NCBI GenBank assembly: GCA_025201705.1
Contig: MU616722.1
Span: 1-49,171, forward strand
Length of the DNA: 49,171 bases
Origin: Dissophora ornata
Taxonomy: Eukaryota; Mortierellomycota; Mortierellomycetes; Mortierellales; Mortierellaceae
Direction: 5' to 3'
A model generated the notes under the pieces. It searched no databases and had not been told where the DNA came from. It was given only the letters and a program-made list of their open reading frames with translations. Shown piece after piece: positions 1 to 14,222 of the stretch. Made by a program: the position numbers and the translations under genes. Every line of letters begins with the position of its first letter. Position 1 is the stretch's first letter.

Positions 1-21
1 TTTTTTTTTTTTTTTTTTTTT
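1..21. repeat. Poly-T run at the left edge
   Basis: Twenty-one consecutive T open the window, and another T run closes it at 49159-49171. The simplest reading is that the contig ends where a homopolymer stopped assembly. No gene sequence is visible here. Confidence 0.9.
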
Positions 22-138
22 GCTTCACACAAATAATATCCACTGCGCATGGTTTTCATGGTTTTTTTCTAATTTGGACAATCCGAAAAAAAAAATATGG
101 TCTCGGCTTGATCGATCGCTCGGTCTGTTCATGCAGAC

Positions 139-2528
139 ATGGAGCAGAGTAGACAGAGCGAAGGGTTGCTTGTCGATTACAGAGAGCCGGAGGAACTGGA
201 GCGGATCATGGACTTTTCCTTGCCGGATCAAGGCGTAGGGCCTGAAGGTAAGGCACCAACCCCATTTTGCAACAAAGGCTCCCATTGCTGAGACTGAGCA
301 CGGTGCTCGGTCTGCATGGGCTGATGCTGTGTGTAACCACCGGCCTGTTTCAAGCACGACATGCGACTTGACAACAATGTGCACATCGGCCCTAGTTCCC
401 CCACGCATGGTACACAACCACTTGCAGCACAACCAATGGAAGGCTGCACAGCTCACTCACCAGCCCTCAATTACCTGTAGGAATCTTCCCCACAATCACT
501 CAGACTCTGCAGCACAGCGTCAACACTTTTTCTCCACGGTTCATGGACAAGCTCTATGCAGGATCCTCCCCGATCGGAGTGATGGCAGAATTACTCCTTG
601 CAGGACTCAACGGCAACTCGCACGTCTATCATGTTTCGCCTGTGTTCACACTCATGGAGATCCATGTCACCAGGGCCTTGGCAAGGCTGTTTGGCTTCAA
701 GGGTGAACTTGCAGGAGGACTCTCTTGCCCTGGAGGGAGTGCTAGTAATCAATTGGCCATGGTCACGGCTCGCAACGCCTTATTTCCAGAGGTCAAGAAG
801 AAGGGCTACTTCCCTCGGCCCTCGGTCCAAGAACAGGAGGAGATGCAGAAACAAGGATATTGCAGCTTTGGTCCAGCAGCCTCGTCGACATATGGCAAGC
901 TGATTGCCTTCACGAGTAGTGCAGGACACTATTCGCTCGAAAAGTCGGCTGTGATTATGGGATTGGGCACTGATAATATCGTGGGCGTGCCCTGTGATTC
1001 GAGTGGAGCCATGATTCCCTCGGAATTGGGTAAGTCTTTTTGTACTATCCCTTGGACGTAGTCGAATGGTATAACGGTTCATGGTCCATGGCGTGCCTTG
1101 GGGTCCGACCGTTATGCGCAAGAATAAGTACTAACACTCTCACTGTACTCATTCTATGTACTTAGAGCGATTGATCCAAGAGCATATCGCACTTGGGCAC
1201 ACGCCATTTTTCATCAACGTCACGGCAGGAACAACTGTTCTAGGCGCATTTGACCCCATCAGACCCTGTGGCGAGATCGCAAAAAAGTACAACTGTTGGA
1301 TGCACGTTGATGGATCATGGGGCGGATGTGTGATATTCATGCCTGAGCTGGCAAAGACCCTTCTTGATGGTTCAGAAATGGTATGATAGCGGCTACTTTA
1401 CAAGCAAGACGGCATAGAAGAACATCATCTCCACTAGTCGATCCCGAGTAGCGGACTAACAACCTTGTTTTTTTTTCTTGCTTGTTTCAGGCCCAGTCGA
1501 TTACAATCAATCCTCACAAGATGCTGCAGACCTCGCTGCAGTGCTCTCTCTTACTCGTACAGGATGCTACCATTTTCCCACGCGCCAATGCCCTCAATGC
1601 AAACTACTTGTTCCACGGCCAAAGCCATGACCTCGGAGATGGAACATTGGGCTGCGGTCGCCGCTCAGATGCGGTCAAGCTGTTCTTGGGATGGAAGTAC
1701 TATGGTAAACTAGGATATCAAGCCAGGATTGAGAAGTCGCTGTGGAATGTGAACCGTTTCATGGAATTGTTGGCCCAGGATGACTTTCGGGGCCAAAAGT
1801 TCCAGATGCTGAGACTTGGTAGTGACCATGATGATCAAACTGGCGCAGAGGCAAAGAGTGGAAGGGACAAGTCGAAGCCTAGTTTGCTGCAGGTCTGCTT
1901 CTGGTACAGGCCACGAGGCAGTCGGCTGATTGACTGGCGCGGGACCGAGCGAGTCTGGAAGGATAACATCGAGTTGTTGTCTTCGACTGCGCCGTCCCGT
2001 GCCACCTCGGCAGCAGTGACGCCGTTGTTGAAGGCCACCAACGACCCATATTTCTCTCAAACGAACACAACAACGGCGACCGCCGATGCCGCCGACGCTA
2101 TTCATGATACCTCCTTGACATCGTCCACGACTCTCTCACCGAGTTCATCTGCAGTTTCCCTTGCATCTTCAGTGTCGATCTTGTCAACAGCATCGTCACT
2201 GTCAAGCAATGGGGCGGTTACAAGGACAGCAGTTGATCACGGTGTCATTCTGACGGATCCACGGGAACGAGAGGAGGCCAAGGCTTGGATGGAGCATGTC
2301 ATCAAGGCGATCCATGCACGGATCCGAGTCCGAGGAGGGTTCATGATCGACTACGCTCCGCTTGGTGCATATCTGCCAATATTCTTCAGAGTTGTTTTGA
2401 ACCCGCCGACGATTAGGGAGTTGGATTTGGTTAAACTTGTGAGCGAGATTCTGGAGTGTGGTGAGGCTGTCGGAGATGCGGTGCCGATCCCAGAATGCTG
2501 TCGCGAAAAGAGTCTTGAAGACCTGTAG
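139..2528 (+). CDS. PLP-dependent group II decarboxylase (glutamate / cysteine-sulfinate decarboxylase-like)
   Basis: Four exons join in phase: 139-247, 481-1029, 1166-1380 and 1491-2528, giving 636 residues. The ATG at 139 starts a short exon whose splice to 481 gives a clean frame. Seen: the stretch AGHYSLEKSA, the metal-free PLP-site segment HVDGSWGG, and INPHKML, whose lysine (about residue 301) is the expected Schiff-base lysine. The family decarboxylates glutamate, cysteine sulfinate, aspartate or aromatic amino acids in the cytosol; the FINVTAGTTVLGAFDP segment points to the GAD/CSAD branch, but the substrate cannot be fixed. Odd: about 80 Ser/Thr/Ala-rich residues (about 455-540, bases 1980-2240) interrupt the C-terminal domain before the family resumes at DPREREEAKAWM. 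The first 36 residues are short for the family. Confidence 0.85.
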
Positions 2529-2686
2529 AAGACCTCATAGAATCGTCGGTCTTCAAGAGAGGGTGCTTATTTTTATTACAATATACTATAATCGAACGCA
2601 TGTTCGCTGTCATGCAAAAATAAAAAAAAGAAGAAAGCGCGTCTTCGGCCATTGGAAGAGCCTGTCTATCAACAGACATTTATATC

Positions 2687-2715
2687 GCCTGTGGTGCAGC
2701 GGGTAGAGCACAATA

Positions 2716-2750
<35 letters not shown>

Positions 2751-2751
2751 A
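2687..2751 (+). other. tRNA 5'-half-like stretch followed by T27 and A8
   Basis: Bases 2687-2712 contain TGGTGCAGCGGGTAGAGCA, which resembles a tRNA D-arm and A box. It is followed by a run of 27 T (2717-2743) and 8 A. No anticodon arm or B box follows, so this is not a tRNA gene. It may be the trace of a tRNA-derived element, or chance. Confidence 0.3.
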
Positions 2752-2779
2752 GTACATGCATATGTCGACAGCAAATGTA

Positions 2780-3172
2780 CTAGTCGTTGTTACCCTTGCT
2801 GCCGTTGCTATCTAGTCGCGACTTGCTCTCGCCTTTGGGATTGCTGTTCCTCTGGCCGTTGTTGTTTTGCTGAGTCGGGAAAGCTTGAGGTGTTGGCCCA
2901 TCTGGCGGATCGGAGGAGCTGAGTATTCCATAAGGGTGTTGTGGTAAAACCGGACATGGTGAAGATTTTGTGCTATTTGAGAGCATGGCATCATGGAATT
3001 GTGGTGCACCGGCAGCTGGTGGAACTTCCAGCAGCCCAGGGTAAAGGGTGAGAGAGGATAGGTTTGGCTTGTGGGAGACGTGTGGTTCGTCCAGCACCAA
3101 TTTGGCAGCGGAGGATGCTGAGTTCTTCGGCCTGGCGCCGGATAAAATCCTCTTGACGTTCCAAGCGTCCAA
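2780..3172 (-). CDS. Hypothetical protein, C-terminal fragment
   Basis: An open frame of about 130 codons ends at 2780 and stays open a further 15 codons or so upstream until a stop. The product is Pro/Ser/Asn-rich and predicted disordered, with KRILSGARPKNSASS and YPGLLEVPP segments that read like real protein. No ATG or convincing upstream exon was found in the next kilobase. It is either the last exon of a gene not resolved here or a gene remnant. No family is recognised. It would converge with the decarboxylase gene at 139-2528. Confidence 0.3.
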   Translation of the reverse strand: MDAWNVKRILSGARPKNSASSAAKLVLDEPHVSHKPNLSSLTLYPGLLEVPPAAGAPQFHDAMLSNSTKSSPCPVLPQHPYGILSSSDPPDGPTPQAFPTQQNNNGQRNSNPKGESKSRLDSNGSKGNND

Positions 3173-3261
3173 GGATTGCTTGGAGGAGTCAGGGCGAACC
3201 GAACCATCACCAGAAGGCGTGAGTCATGACTTGTGAAGGACGTGTTCCGGTCTAAGTTCAC

Positions 3262-4654
3262 ACAGCTTAAAAAAATAATAGGAAAATCATGATTATTCGA
3301 CTACTTAATGGATGCCTTTCGATCATCGGGGGTCCGAACTGTCGCGTCTAAAAAGATAAAAAAGGGCGACATCGACTCAAGAAAGATAGAGCACTGATCA
3401 CGGGCCTAGTTAACCTCCCATGCCTGGATAATGTTAAAGGACATTCTGTACCGGTGCCCATCGTAGGGGGGTACTTGTCACATCCACCGTTTAAGTTAAG
3501 TATGCTGTGCAGAGCGAACCCTAGATCTGTCAGTCGATACGATACTTACGTATCTTCTTTGAAAGTCTATCTGGCTTGGCTGATCCGCGATTGGATAGAG
3601 TTTCAGATCACTCTTCAGCCTACATTGGGCTTTCGTCTTGAGAAAGGACTTGGCCTTTGCCAAGCCTGACACAGCCCCAGTCTCTCGACATGCAAGGCAC
3701 GCACCAAATGCTCAGGATAGACCACATTGACATAGATTTTCTAAAAGTCCACATCCTGGCCTACTTCAAAGCTGTTTTCTACACTTCCCCCTCCATTCTC
3801 AAGGAATGCGCGTGTCTATAGAGTTCCCGCCATTCCTTGCGCGTGACCCACTTGAACGCATCCTTGCGCAATTTCAGTGGCTAAAACAAACCTAAACATC
3901 CACTTTCCCGCCCTTTTTTATCAACGATCGGCATATTTGCGGCACGAAGATCTTGAAAGTTTTTAGAAGCTTCTTGACAGGGCACTCCTTATTTAAACCC
4001 AGAGGCAATAGAGCTTCTAGTGATACTTCTCTGTCGGACTCGATAAATCTTCCTTCTCTGAAGACAAGTCCCGATCCTCATACACGATAGCTCTAGATTG
4101 TACATGTATTTCATCGTGTCCTTGGACATGCGCAGATTTTAGAGCGCTGTGAGCGATACCAATCATATAGAATCCATGCGGTCTGTGTGGATGAATCGCG
4201 GTTGGGCGTGGCTCCAGAGAACGGTGCTCTCAACGAAAACGCGCCAGACTGGAAAAAGGGCGCGTACAAATCGAAAAAACGGTGGCTTGCATTCTTGTGA
4301 GAGGCCTCGCTTTCTTTCGTTTCTCTTTCGACGCACATCGGGCGGCGCCGACCTTGCCTTTTCCTCCTTCTCGTTTCCTCACTCTTGTTTCCTCAATCTC
4401 CCTCACTCTCCCTCACTCTCCCTCACTCTCTCCATCCAACACACAACATCACTGCATTCAACAGGAGATATATCCACCTCCGTTTATCGCCTACTCCCTC
4501 GCAAGGCGTAATTTTTTTTTCTGCATAAAGAACAAGGGCCAAAAGAGCCGACAGCTTCTATTACCCCGCAACAAAACAGCCCGTTCGCTGTCTCTCCTAC
4601 CTCTCTTTCTCTACACCCAACAACACACACCCGCACACAGCTATCACCGTCAGC
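3262..4654. other. Intergenic region and epsin promoter/5' leader
   Basis: No coding frame is convincing here. The right part is the probable epsin promoter and 5' leader and becomes strongly pyrimidine-rich. Bases 4398-4432 are a short tandem repeat of the 10-mer TCCCTCACTC (more than three copies), typical of a fungal CT-rich leader. ACGCG occurs near 4239. The rest shows no feature I can name. Confidence 0.5.
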
Positions 4655-7602
4655 ATGGCAGCCACACCGAAATATGCTGCAAAGAGCACACTTCGCTCTA
4701 TGTAAGTGAAATATACCGCCCTGGAAAAGAGCTTGGCAACGGACTCTCAATACAAACGTGGGAGAGGCAATATTTTTTTTGGGCGCTAACTCGATGACCT
4801 CATTCTCCATGGCTCCATGGTTCTACAGCAAAAACTTTTCCAAAGGCTATACCGACATTCAGGTCAAGGTTCGGGAGGCAACCTCGAATGACCCTTGGGG
4901 ACCCAGCGGCACACAGATGGATGTGCTGGCCAGAGCAACGTTTAATCAGTGAGTGTTTGGAATGGAGTTGCATGTCTAGCTGGTCTACTTTGCGAGTTGC
5001 AAGAAAGCGGAACTAAAAAATAATGTGGTTTATTGCTTTTTTTTTTTTTTTTTTTTTTTTTTTGTGCGGCTGTGAATGTGCATGTTCCTCTACGACCACC
5101 ATGCACTTCCCTTTGTCTCTGCCTTTGCTTTGCCCAGGCAAGAGTTTCTCGAGATCATGGACATTCTTGACAAGCGAATGAATGACAAGGGAAAGAACTG
5201 GCGACATGTCTTCAAGGTAAGACCTTTCCCTACGTCATTTTTTTTTCTCTTCTTTCTCTGTCGCAGTGACTCGGGACTGAACATGGTTTGATGCGGCTTT
5301 GCGCACCCACATGCACAACGAGCATCAGAGACAGAGACACAAAGAGGGTGTGTGTGAGAGAGAGGGGAAAAGGACCAGAGAGCAAAGAAACAAAAGATTG
5401 ACAATGACACGCAGTAATCCATCAGACTGCTTCAGGCTACCTCGATTTGCTTTCATTTCAAGAGGAATCTTCAGCCCATTTTCATCGCCTAATCATCACC
5501 TTTGTCTCTTCGAAATAGGCTTTGACTGTACTTGACTACTTGCTCCATGTTGGTATGTAGCATGGAAAAGTCTCTTTCAACGAATCGCGAGGACAGTAGT
5601 AGTTTTCATCTTCATACTAACGCAGAATCTGTCTGTCACGATAGGATCTGATGATGTGGTCAAGTACGCCCGCGAGAATCTATATATTGTCAAGACTTTG
5701 AAAGAGTTCCAATATGTCGACGAAGAGGGCAAAGATCAAGGATCCAACGGTAAGTAAGGAGGCAAGGCGGATATGTCCGAGCGCATAGTTGATAATATTG
5801 GCTTGTATCAAGATTGGTCACAGACTAACAAAATTCTGACTCGTCTTGATATACTCCTGATGGTAACTATAGTCCGTCAAAAGGCCAAGGACATCACAGC
5901 ACTACTTTCCGATGAATCTCGATTAAAGGAAGAGCGACGGTCCCGGAATGCAATGCGGGATCGAATGGGCAGAGCACCAGGAGAGGACCAATACGGGGCT
6001 CAGACACCCGTATACGATCGTCCTGGAGCCGGTGATGATGATCGCGACCTGCAAAGGGCCCTTGAGGAAAGTAGACGAATGGCACAGAACGAGAGCAGCG
6101 GCCGAAGCAGGTATGTGAACTTCGCTATGCTGTGTCGCCAGCTTATAGGACATTTGATTTCAATTAGACAGTTGTCAGTTGTAACTATGCTCTGCTGACT
6201 GTAAATTTGTCATAACATAGCGAGGATGACGATCTCGAGAAGGCATTGGAACTGAGCAGGAAGGAGGAGCAAGATCGCATCAAGACAGTCGAAAAGTACA
6301 ATGAGCTCTCTCTCACAGAAGACTGGGAGGCAGATTCCAAGTAAGTACATCGTCCTGTAGCATTTGGCATGGAGTGGATAAGACTGGTGCTGACGGTAAT
6401 CCAACATTTCCACCATTCCACACAGGCCTGTCAATCAATATGAACAGCAAAACAACGCCGACTTTTTCGGCAACGACTTTGGCGGGCACAGTAATAACAA
6501 CAACTTTGATGCGTTCTCCCCGATCAATGATCTCAACAATGATAATACCTTCCTTCAGCAGCAACCTACCGGGTTCAACAACCCGTATAATCAGTTCCAG
6601 CAGCAACAGCTTCAACAACAGCAACTCCAGCAACAACAATTGATGCAGCAGCAGTTGATGCAGCAGCAGTTGCAGCAACAGCAACAGATGGCGTATTTGA
6701 GCACCATGAATAATCCCTACCAACAGCAGCTCATGCCTCAGATGACAGGGGCTCCTACGATCGGATCCAATAATCCATTCAGTGCCTTTGCTCAAAAGCC
6801 GGCCATGACGGGACAGCCCTTCAATACGAATGGCAGCAACGGCTACAATCCCAATACCGGTCTCAACAACGGTCTTAACAATGGTACCAACAGCAACAGC
6901 AACAATAACCCTCTCGGCGATCTTGCTTTCCTGCAAAATTCCATGACCAATGGATCGCCCACAATTAGCCAGCCCGTATGTCTTCGCCTCTGTATATATT
7001 TTACCCCCCGCCGCTGCTGTCCATTCATGCTTGTAATCCTAACCTTGAATACTATAAAAAAAACTAGACTGCGACAAAGGCACCCAACCCCCACGACGAA
7101 AAATATGCCAGTTTGGCCATGGCCCTTTCGAACCGTGACGATGGCATGGACACGTTTGGAAACGCTGGACAACTCCGTATTCCAGCGTAAGCAGACATTT
7201 GCCACTCCATATATTCAATGCTCTCTACACTTTCTTGTTATGGTCTGGGAAACCCTGACCTTTGGCTAACGTCTCGTGTCTGACAGTCACCATAGCTTTG
7301 GTCTGGGAAACCGCGGCGCTAGCAGCCCTGGCGGTGGTGCAGCGAATCCTTTCCAGAGCATCGGCGGCAATAACAACAATAACAGCAACACTCTGATCGA
7401 TTTTGGCGACTCTGGTAGCTCGCTTGTTCGAGGCAATAGCAATAACCCCTTCCAGGCCTCTGCGCAGGCTGGCGGAGCAGGGGGGTTCCAGTCATCGCAA
7501 GCAACTGGATTTGGAGCTCTCAACGGAAACTCCTTCAATCAATTTTCATCGGGACAGACCAACACCAACGGTGGGGCGTACAGTAGGAACATCCTGTTCT
7601 AG
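4655..7602 (+). CDS. ENT1: Epsin (ENTH-domain clathrin adaptor)
   Basis: Ten exons join in phase: 4655-4701, 4829-4948, 5138-5216, 5519-5552, 5645-5749, 5873-6110, 6221-6340, 6426-6975, 7068-7186 and 7287-7602, giving 575 residues. Residues about 15-135 form the ENTH domain (KNFSKGYTDIQVKVREATS, later KGKNWRHVFKALTVLDYLL), which binds PtdIns(4,5)P2 at the plasma membrane. Two ubiquitin-interacting motifs follow (about 184-199, DRDLQRALEESRR; about 209-225, DDLEKALELSRKEE). Then come a Gln/Asn-rich region with NPF motifs (EH-domain ligands) in exons 8 and 10 and a clathrin-box-like LIDFGD. The role is bending membrane and linking ubiquitylated cargo to clathrin during endocytosis. Intron 2 carries T27. 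The symbol is assigned by family; ENT1 versus ENT2 cannot be told apart. Confidence 0.93.
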
Positions 7603-7953
7603 GAGTATGAAGCAGTAAGATGTGGAGGAAAGAGCGAATGAGAGAATGGCGTTGAATGCAACAGCCAGATCGTAGCCCCCCTCAGCTTGATATGCACGGT
7701 CGAGGTTGTAATTGTTGTAACATTATAAAAAAAAACTGCCAGAACAAAATAAGAAAAAAATGGGTCGATTTTGTCATTGTTGGTGTTGTGTAATGTCCCT
7801 CCTCCTTTGTGTTGCAACATCGTAAAAAATAAACAGCCCAGACCAAACACCGAACATCTCTGGTTTCTTTACGCCACTTACGCCACTGCTCGTCTTCCGT
7901 TTTCTTCACTCCTCTTTTGCATCCTCGACGTATATATTGTCAGCATTATCTGT
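7603..7953. other. Epsin 3' region and upstream region of the next gene
   Basis: Short, A- and T-run-containing spacer. AATAAA-like and AAAATAA strings near 7740-7835 could serve 3' end formation of epsin. No coding frame is supported. Confidence 0.4.
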
Positions 7954-8455
7954 ATGTCAAATCATCAAGTGCCACTCTTCCAGCGGTTCAAACACCACAC
8001 CAACGAGAGCATCGACGTGGAGCTCCGAGTATGGCCACTCGATGAAGCTGATGATGCTGTGGGTGGGGATGTGGACGGGTATTGTGTCTTGCTCGAAGAC
8101 ATCCAGGGGGTATTCCCCTGTCTGGAACTGATTACAGAGAACGATGGCAACCATTCGAAGGTGGTACCCTTTCTCAGGGACAGGAGGACGTTAAAGAGGT
8201 AACTCTAATCCCATCGACGCTAACCAACTCTTTATCTTCTATTAGAAAAAGCTAACGGATTCACCATCTTTTCATATTAGACTGGAGCCGCTCAGGATTG
8301 GTTATTTTCCAGGGAAAACTCTGATTGTGTGTGTGCCGCCGCCTGCCAAGCCGCCAGTGACATGGAGGAGTTATATTTCCTTTGAAACGGCTGTTTCCTG
8401 CGCATTTTATTTATGGGTGACCAAGACGCTGCTATGGTGGGTAGTTCAGCATTAG
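7954..8455 (+). CDS. Small hypothetical protein with C-terminal hydrophobic segment
   Basis: Two exons (7954-8198 and 8281-8455) join in phase 2 to give 139 residues. The donor AG|GTAACTC and acceptor ATATTAG are acceptable. The first part is acidic and soluble (LRVWPLDEADDAVGGDVDG). The last 30 residues are hydrophobic and aromatic (CAFYLWVTKTLLWWVV) and end two residues before the C-terminus, as in a tail-anchored membrane protein. A Pro/Lys stretch (VPPPAKPP) precedes this segment. I recognise no family. It lies between epsin and PRMT3 on the same strand. The clean splice and coding-like composition favour a real gene. Confidence 0.55.
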
Positions 8456-8556
8456 TTCGACATATCGGCCAAAGAAGGTTTTTCCTTCGACTTTGACCGT
8501 CAATGTAATCCTGGAAATAAAAGTTCCACAAATTGGGTTTGTTATGTGGCTTTGAC

Positions 8557-8561
8557 AAAAA

Positions 8562-8593
<32 letters not shown>

Positions 8594-8594
8594 A
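8557..8594. repeat. Poly-A tract
   Basis: Thirty-eight bases, all A except one G at 8581, about 70 bases upstream of the PRMT3 start codon. It is one of several long homopolymers in the window. Confidence 0.85.
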
Positions 8595-8665
8595 TGCTAA
8601 AATGAGGTTCAACAGAGTGGAAGACCCTGCACTGCATCCCTCATTCCTTCACCTCCAGAGTAACC

Positions 8666-10901
<2,236 letters not shown>

Positions 10902-11359
10902 ATATGCTGAATTATAGATGCATTTTTTTTCTTCTAAAATGAATATCATGATGAACCATATACGTTTTAAAGGGGTTGTATCTTTAAAGTGCGGTCGCTT
11001 GCATCCTGTTCATTGCCCCCATGGATTACTTTCGCTCTTACAAAGTTATGTTGTTCCTGCGTGGGTTATATCTCGGCGTGTGAGTGCTCTTCAACGCTGT
11101 GATTCAGGAGGATTATTCTTATTGACGCACACAGGCAGAAAACTACTTATTTGACATTCTTGACAGCTCCAACGCGGATAGCGGGATCGACGTCAATCCG
11201 ATCATTTTGCTATCTACATTTTCATCCGCAGACCGCAGTTCCATCGATGGGAATATGGATTTATGAAAAGGAGATGCAAAAATGTAATAATGTTACACGC
11301 TATGGAGGATTACTGAATATGCCTGTGGTGTCAACTATGAGTTCTCTCATCCGAGTCTT
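10902..11359. other. Convergent 3' spacer between PRMT3 and LSG1
   Basis: The spacer holds the 3' ends of two converging genes. Apart from short A/T-rich strings that could act in polyadenylation, nothing is recognisable. Confidence 0.5.
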
Positions 11360-13850
11360 CTAAAACAATCCGCCTCCAGAGCGCTGCTTAATGTTCTTCT
11401 TTCCCTTCTTGTGCTTCTTGTTTCCAAGAGCACCTGCAACACTATCAACTCCCATGTCCAACAATCCCTCCCTGACATTCTGCATCCTCATCTTTCTGCT
11501 GACATATCCACCTTGGTCATCCGTCCGCTGCTGGTGTGGGTACATCTGCACACGAGACATACCGTCAGAGACATCAATTGCAGTCTTGCCAGTGACCTTG
11601 GGCAAGTACATAGTATTACGAGCAGGTTGGAAGAATGAAGAGTCCACAGCAGCGGTCTTTCCAGTACCGGTACCAGTGTGGGACAGAGGGGTGACGGCGT
11701 TCATGTTGATGTAGGTCGATGCGGTGGCTGGGAGACGGCGGGTAGGTGCCTGCTTGCGCTTCTTGAAGCGGTCTAGCTGGTTGTGCTCCTGGTTAAACTC
11801 AATGTGTTCGAAGCCTGGTGGGGGAGAGCAGTACAGGAGCTTGCCATTGACGTAGTCCTTTAGAATATAACGAGCAGCGCGCGACTCATCAGGGTTACCC
11901 TGACCGGCCTTGGTGAATCCACGGGCGACAGCATAGGCAATCAAGAACTCCTCAGCGGTTGGGACACCGTCACCACCTTCTTCCTCGCTCAGTACTGCAA
12001 CCTTGATACCGTAGATAGCCTCAAGGACATCCTTGGGGATTCGCTTGGCAGCCAGACCGACTGAGCCAGTGAACTCACGCAGCTGGTCAATAGGCAAGAC
12101 ACCATTGCAGACCATGTCTCCCTGAGTGGTGGCAAAAGAAGGGAATACCAGACCAGGACAATCGCAGAGGATCATCTTGGGAGTCAAGTGGATGGTTTGG
12201 AAATGCTTGGTCTTTCCAGGAGTGGCAGAGACCGACACTGCGTGCTCACCCAACAGGGCGTTGATCGTGGAGGACTTTCCGACGTTAGGGTATCCGACAA
12301 GACCGATTGACATGATACCGTTCAATGGGTTTCGGGGGTCTAACACGTTGAAGTTGAGTTTTAAGGTTAGCAGATCTTTGTGGCAAACGAGAATGTCATT
12401 AATTCAATGCATAGAGCCCGGCATTACCATTGATAATAGGAGTTTCCTTAAGCAGGAGCTCATAGAGCTCCTTGGTATCGCGAATGCGGGTGCGCTCGTC
12501 ATCTTTCTCAGTCTCCTTGACGGCCTTCCAATGCGAGTGAGTCTTGTTGGGCTTATCGGACTCCTCATCAAGCTCAGACTCGGATTCTTCCTCGGACTCT
12601 TCATCTTCCTCGGACTCTTCATCTTCCTCGGACTCTTCGTCTCCCTCCTCCTCCTCCTCCTCCTCCAGAGCCTGCTTTTCAGTCTCCTTGCTGGCGGGTG
12701 AAGATGCATCGATGACTCCATTCTCCTGTTCAGCAGAGGTTTCGTCAACAACCTTCTCGTCCTCAATTTCATCCTCTTCTTCATCCTCCGTATAATCAGA
12801 GTTGGCAGCCTTCATCTCTGCCAATTCTTGCGCCAATGCTTCCAACTTCTCCCTCTCAGCCTGCTCTTTCTCCTGTCGCTCCTTTGCCAATGCGGCCGAG
12901 AAGAACGTATAGCGAATACCCTCAGAATCAAAGTAATCGGCCCATCTCTTTCTCTGCTTGACCGTCAAGTAATCAGCCTTGTTGATCAGCAGCAAGTTCC
13001 TCTTCCTTGGGTCGACTTCCTTGACATACGTCTCCAGATCGGTCGATCTGAAAAACAGCGGGTTCCTGGCATCGACGATCTGTACAATCAAGTGTGATCT
13101 CTCAATGACTCTCCACAGCTGACGCCAGACTTCGATATTGCGCTCAAATGGCGTCAACAACAAGGATTCACGTTCGGCCAAAGTTGCAAGACTACGGCGC
13201 CAGTCCAAAAACGATTGACGTTCCGTGCGCTGCAATTCCTGCGCGGTGGTAGTCTCGTCCCAGTGAGGACGACGTGGAACTGTCAGCTCTGATTTGAACT
13301 CCTTGTGCTTCGCCAATGTTTCCTTCTCCTTGTCCGCCGAGAGCATGAATGGGTTCTCGTATTGGTTTGAGATGACCTTGATGTTGAGCTTCTCTGTTCG
13401 TCGATAACATTGGAGAATAAAAGCAACATAAAAAAAATAGAGTGGTTAGGGGCCATTGAAATGAATCACTGTAGAGAGAAACTATTACGCGAAGAGTTAT
13501 GGAAAGCGGCGACTGACCTGCAGTGAACTCTGTGCCTGCCAATTCTGCCGTGCTCAAGAAGGACTCCAAATCACCCTCCTGTGTGACGGACTGGAGGCGA
13601 GTCCAGCTGCCGCCATCATTGACATCCGCAGAGTGCTAAAAGAGAGGATTTGACAGAGAGATATATATCAGTACACTTTGATCAAACACACTGACGAGGA
13701 ATTGAGCTATGAGAGTGCACAGTTGAATAGTTTCTCTGCTGGACATACGAGGCGCTCGTCTCCGTCTCTTGGTCTGCTGCGGCCCTTGAAACGAGCCTTG
13801 ATGATAGCGTTTCCAAGGCCAACGTTCTTTTTGCTCTTTGGGAGAACCAT
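11360..13850 (-). CDS. LSG1: Large-subunit GTPase 1 (LSG1), 60S ribosome maturation
   Basis: Four exons on the minus strand: 13850-13749, 13635-13518, 13393-12428 and 12339-11360, all in phase, giving 721 residues. The protein is a circularly permuted GTPase: G4 NKAD (about 211-214) and G5 FSA come before G1 GYPNVGKSS (about 411-419), the switch threonine in SATPGKTKHF and G3 DCPGL (about 455-459). LSG1 acts in the cytosol to release the export adaptor NMD3 from 60S subunits. The N-terminus KSKKNVGLGNAII and the C-terminal Lys-rich tail fit the family. Between G5 and G1 lies a long acidic Glu/Asp/Ser region encoded by 18-bp repeats near 12590-12645. It is divergent from MCM5. Confidence 0.94.
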
Positions 13851-14082
13851 GTGTAATAGTTGCGAGGAATTTACAAATGGGAGCGTGTGTGTGTAAGGAG
13901 GAAGTGTGAACGTAAACGAAGAAGGACTAAATGAGTTCGTCTGCCCTTTCACGTTTGCTTATTCATGAGCTGATTAAGCAGACCACCACAGAACCAAAAA
14001 AAAAAAAAAAAAAAAATGCCAAACACAACATGGAGCGACTGCTTTTGACCTATTCTCCACGTGATGTAACCGTTAAATTAAA

Positions 14083-14092
14083 ACGCGCGCGT
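14083..14092. promoter_or_regulatory. ACGCGCGCGT motif in the LSG1/MCM5 divergent promoter
   Basis: This palindromic 10-mer contains ACGCG on both strands, the core of the MluI cell-cycle box bound by MBF-type factors. It lies 131 bases upstream of the MCM5 ATG, within the 372-base region shared with LSG1 (13851-14222). That region also holds A21 at 13996-14016. Function is inferred from the motif and the S-phase role of MCM5. Confidence 0.45.
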
Positions 14093-14222
14093 TCGTGCAA
14101 AAACAAAAACAAAACGAGTCGCCTCAGGGGGGGAAACAAGACTGCAAGTGGCAACAACTCTCAATCACTCTCCCCAGCATCTTCCATCCCTTCTTCCCCT
14201 CAAAGACCCTTACATAGACACA

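Noticed and set aside
12590..12795. Ser-rich open frame on the plus strand within LSG1
   Set aside because: It is the antisense reading of the acidic Glu/Asp/Ser region of LSG1.
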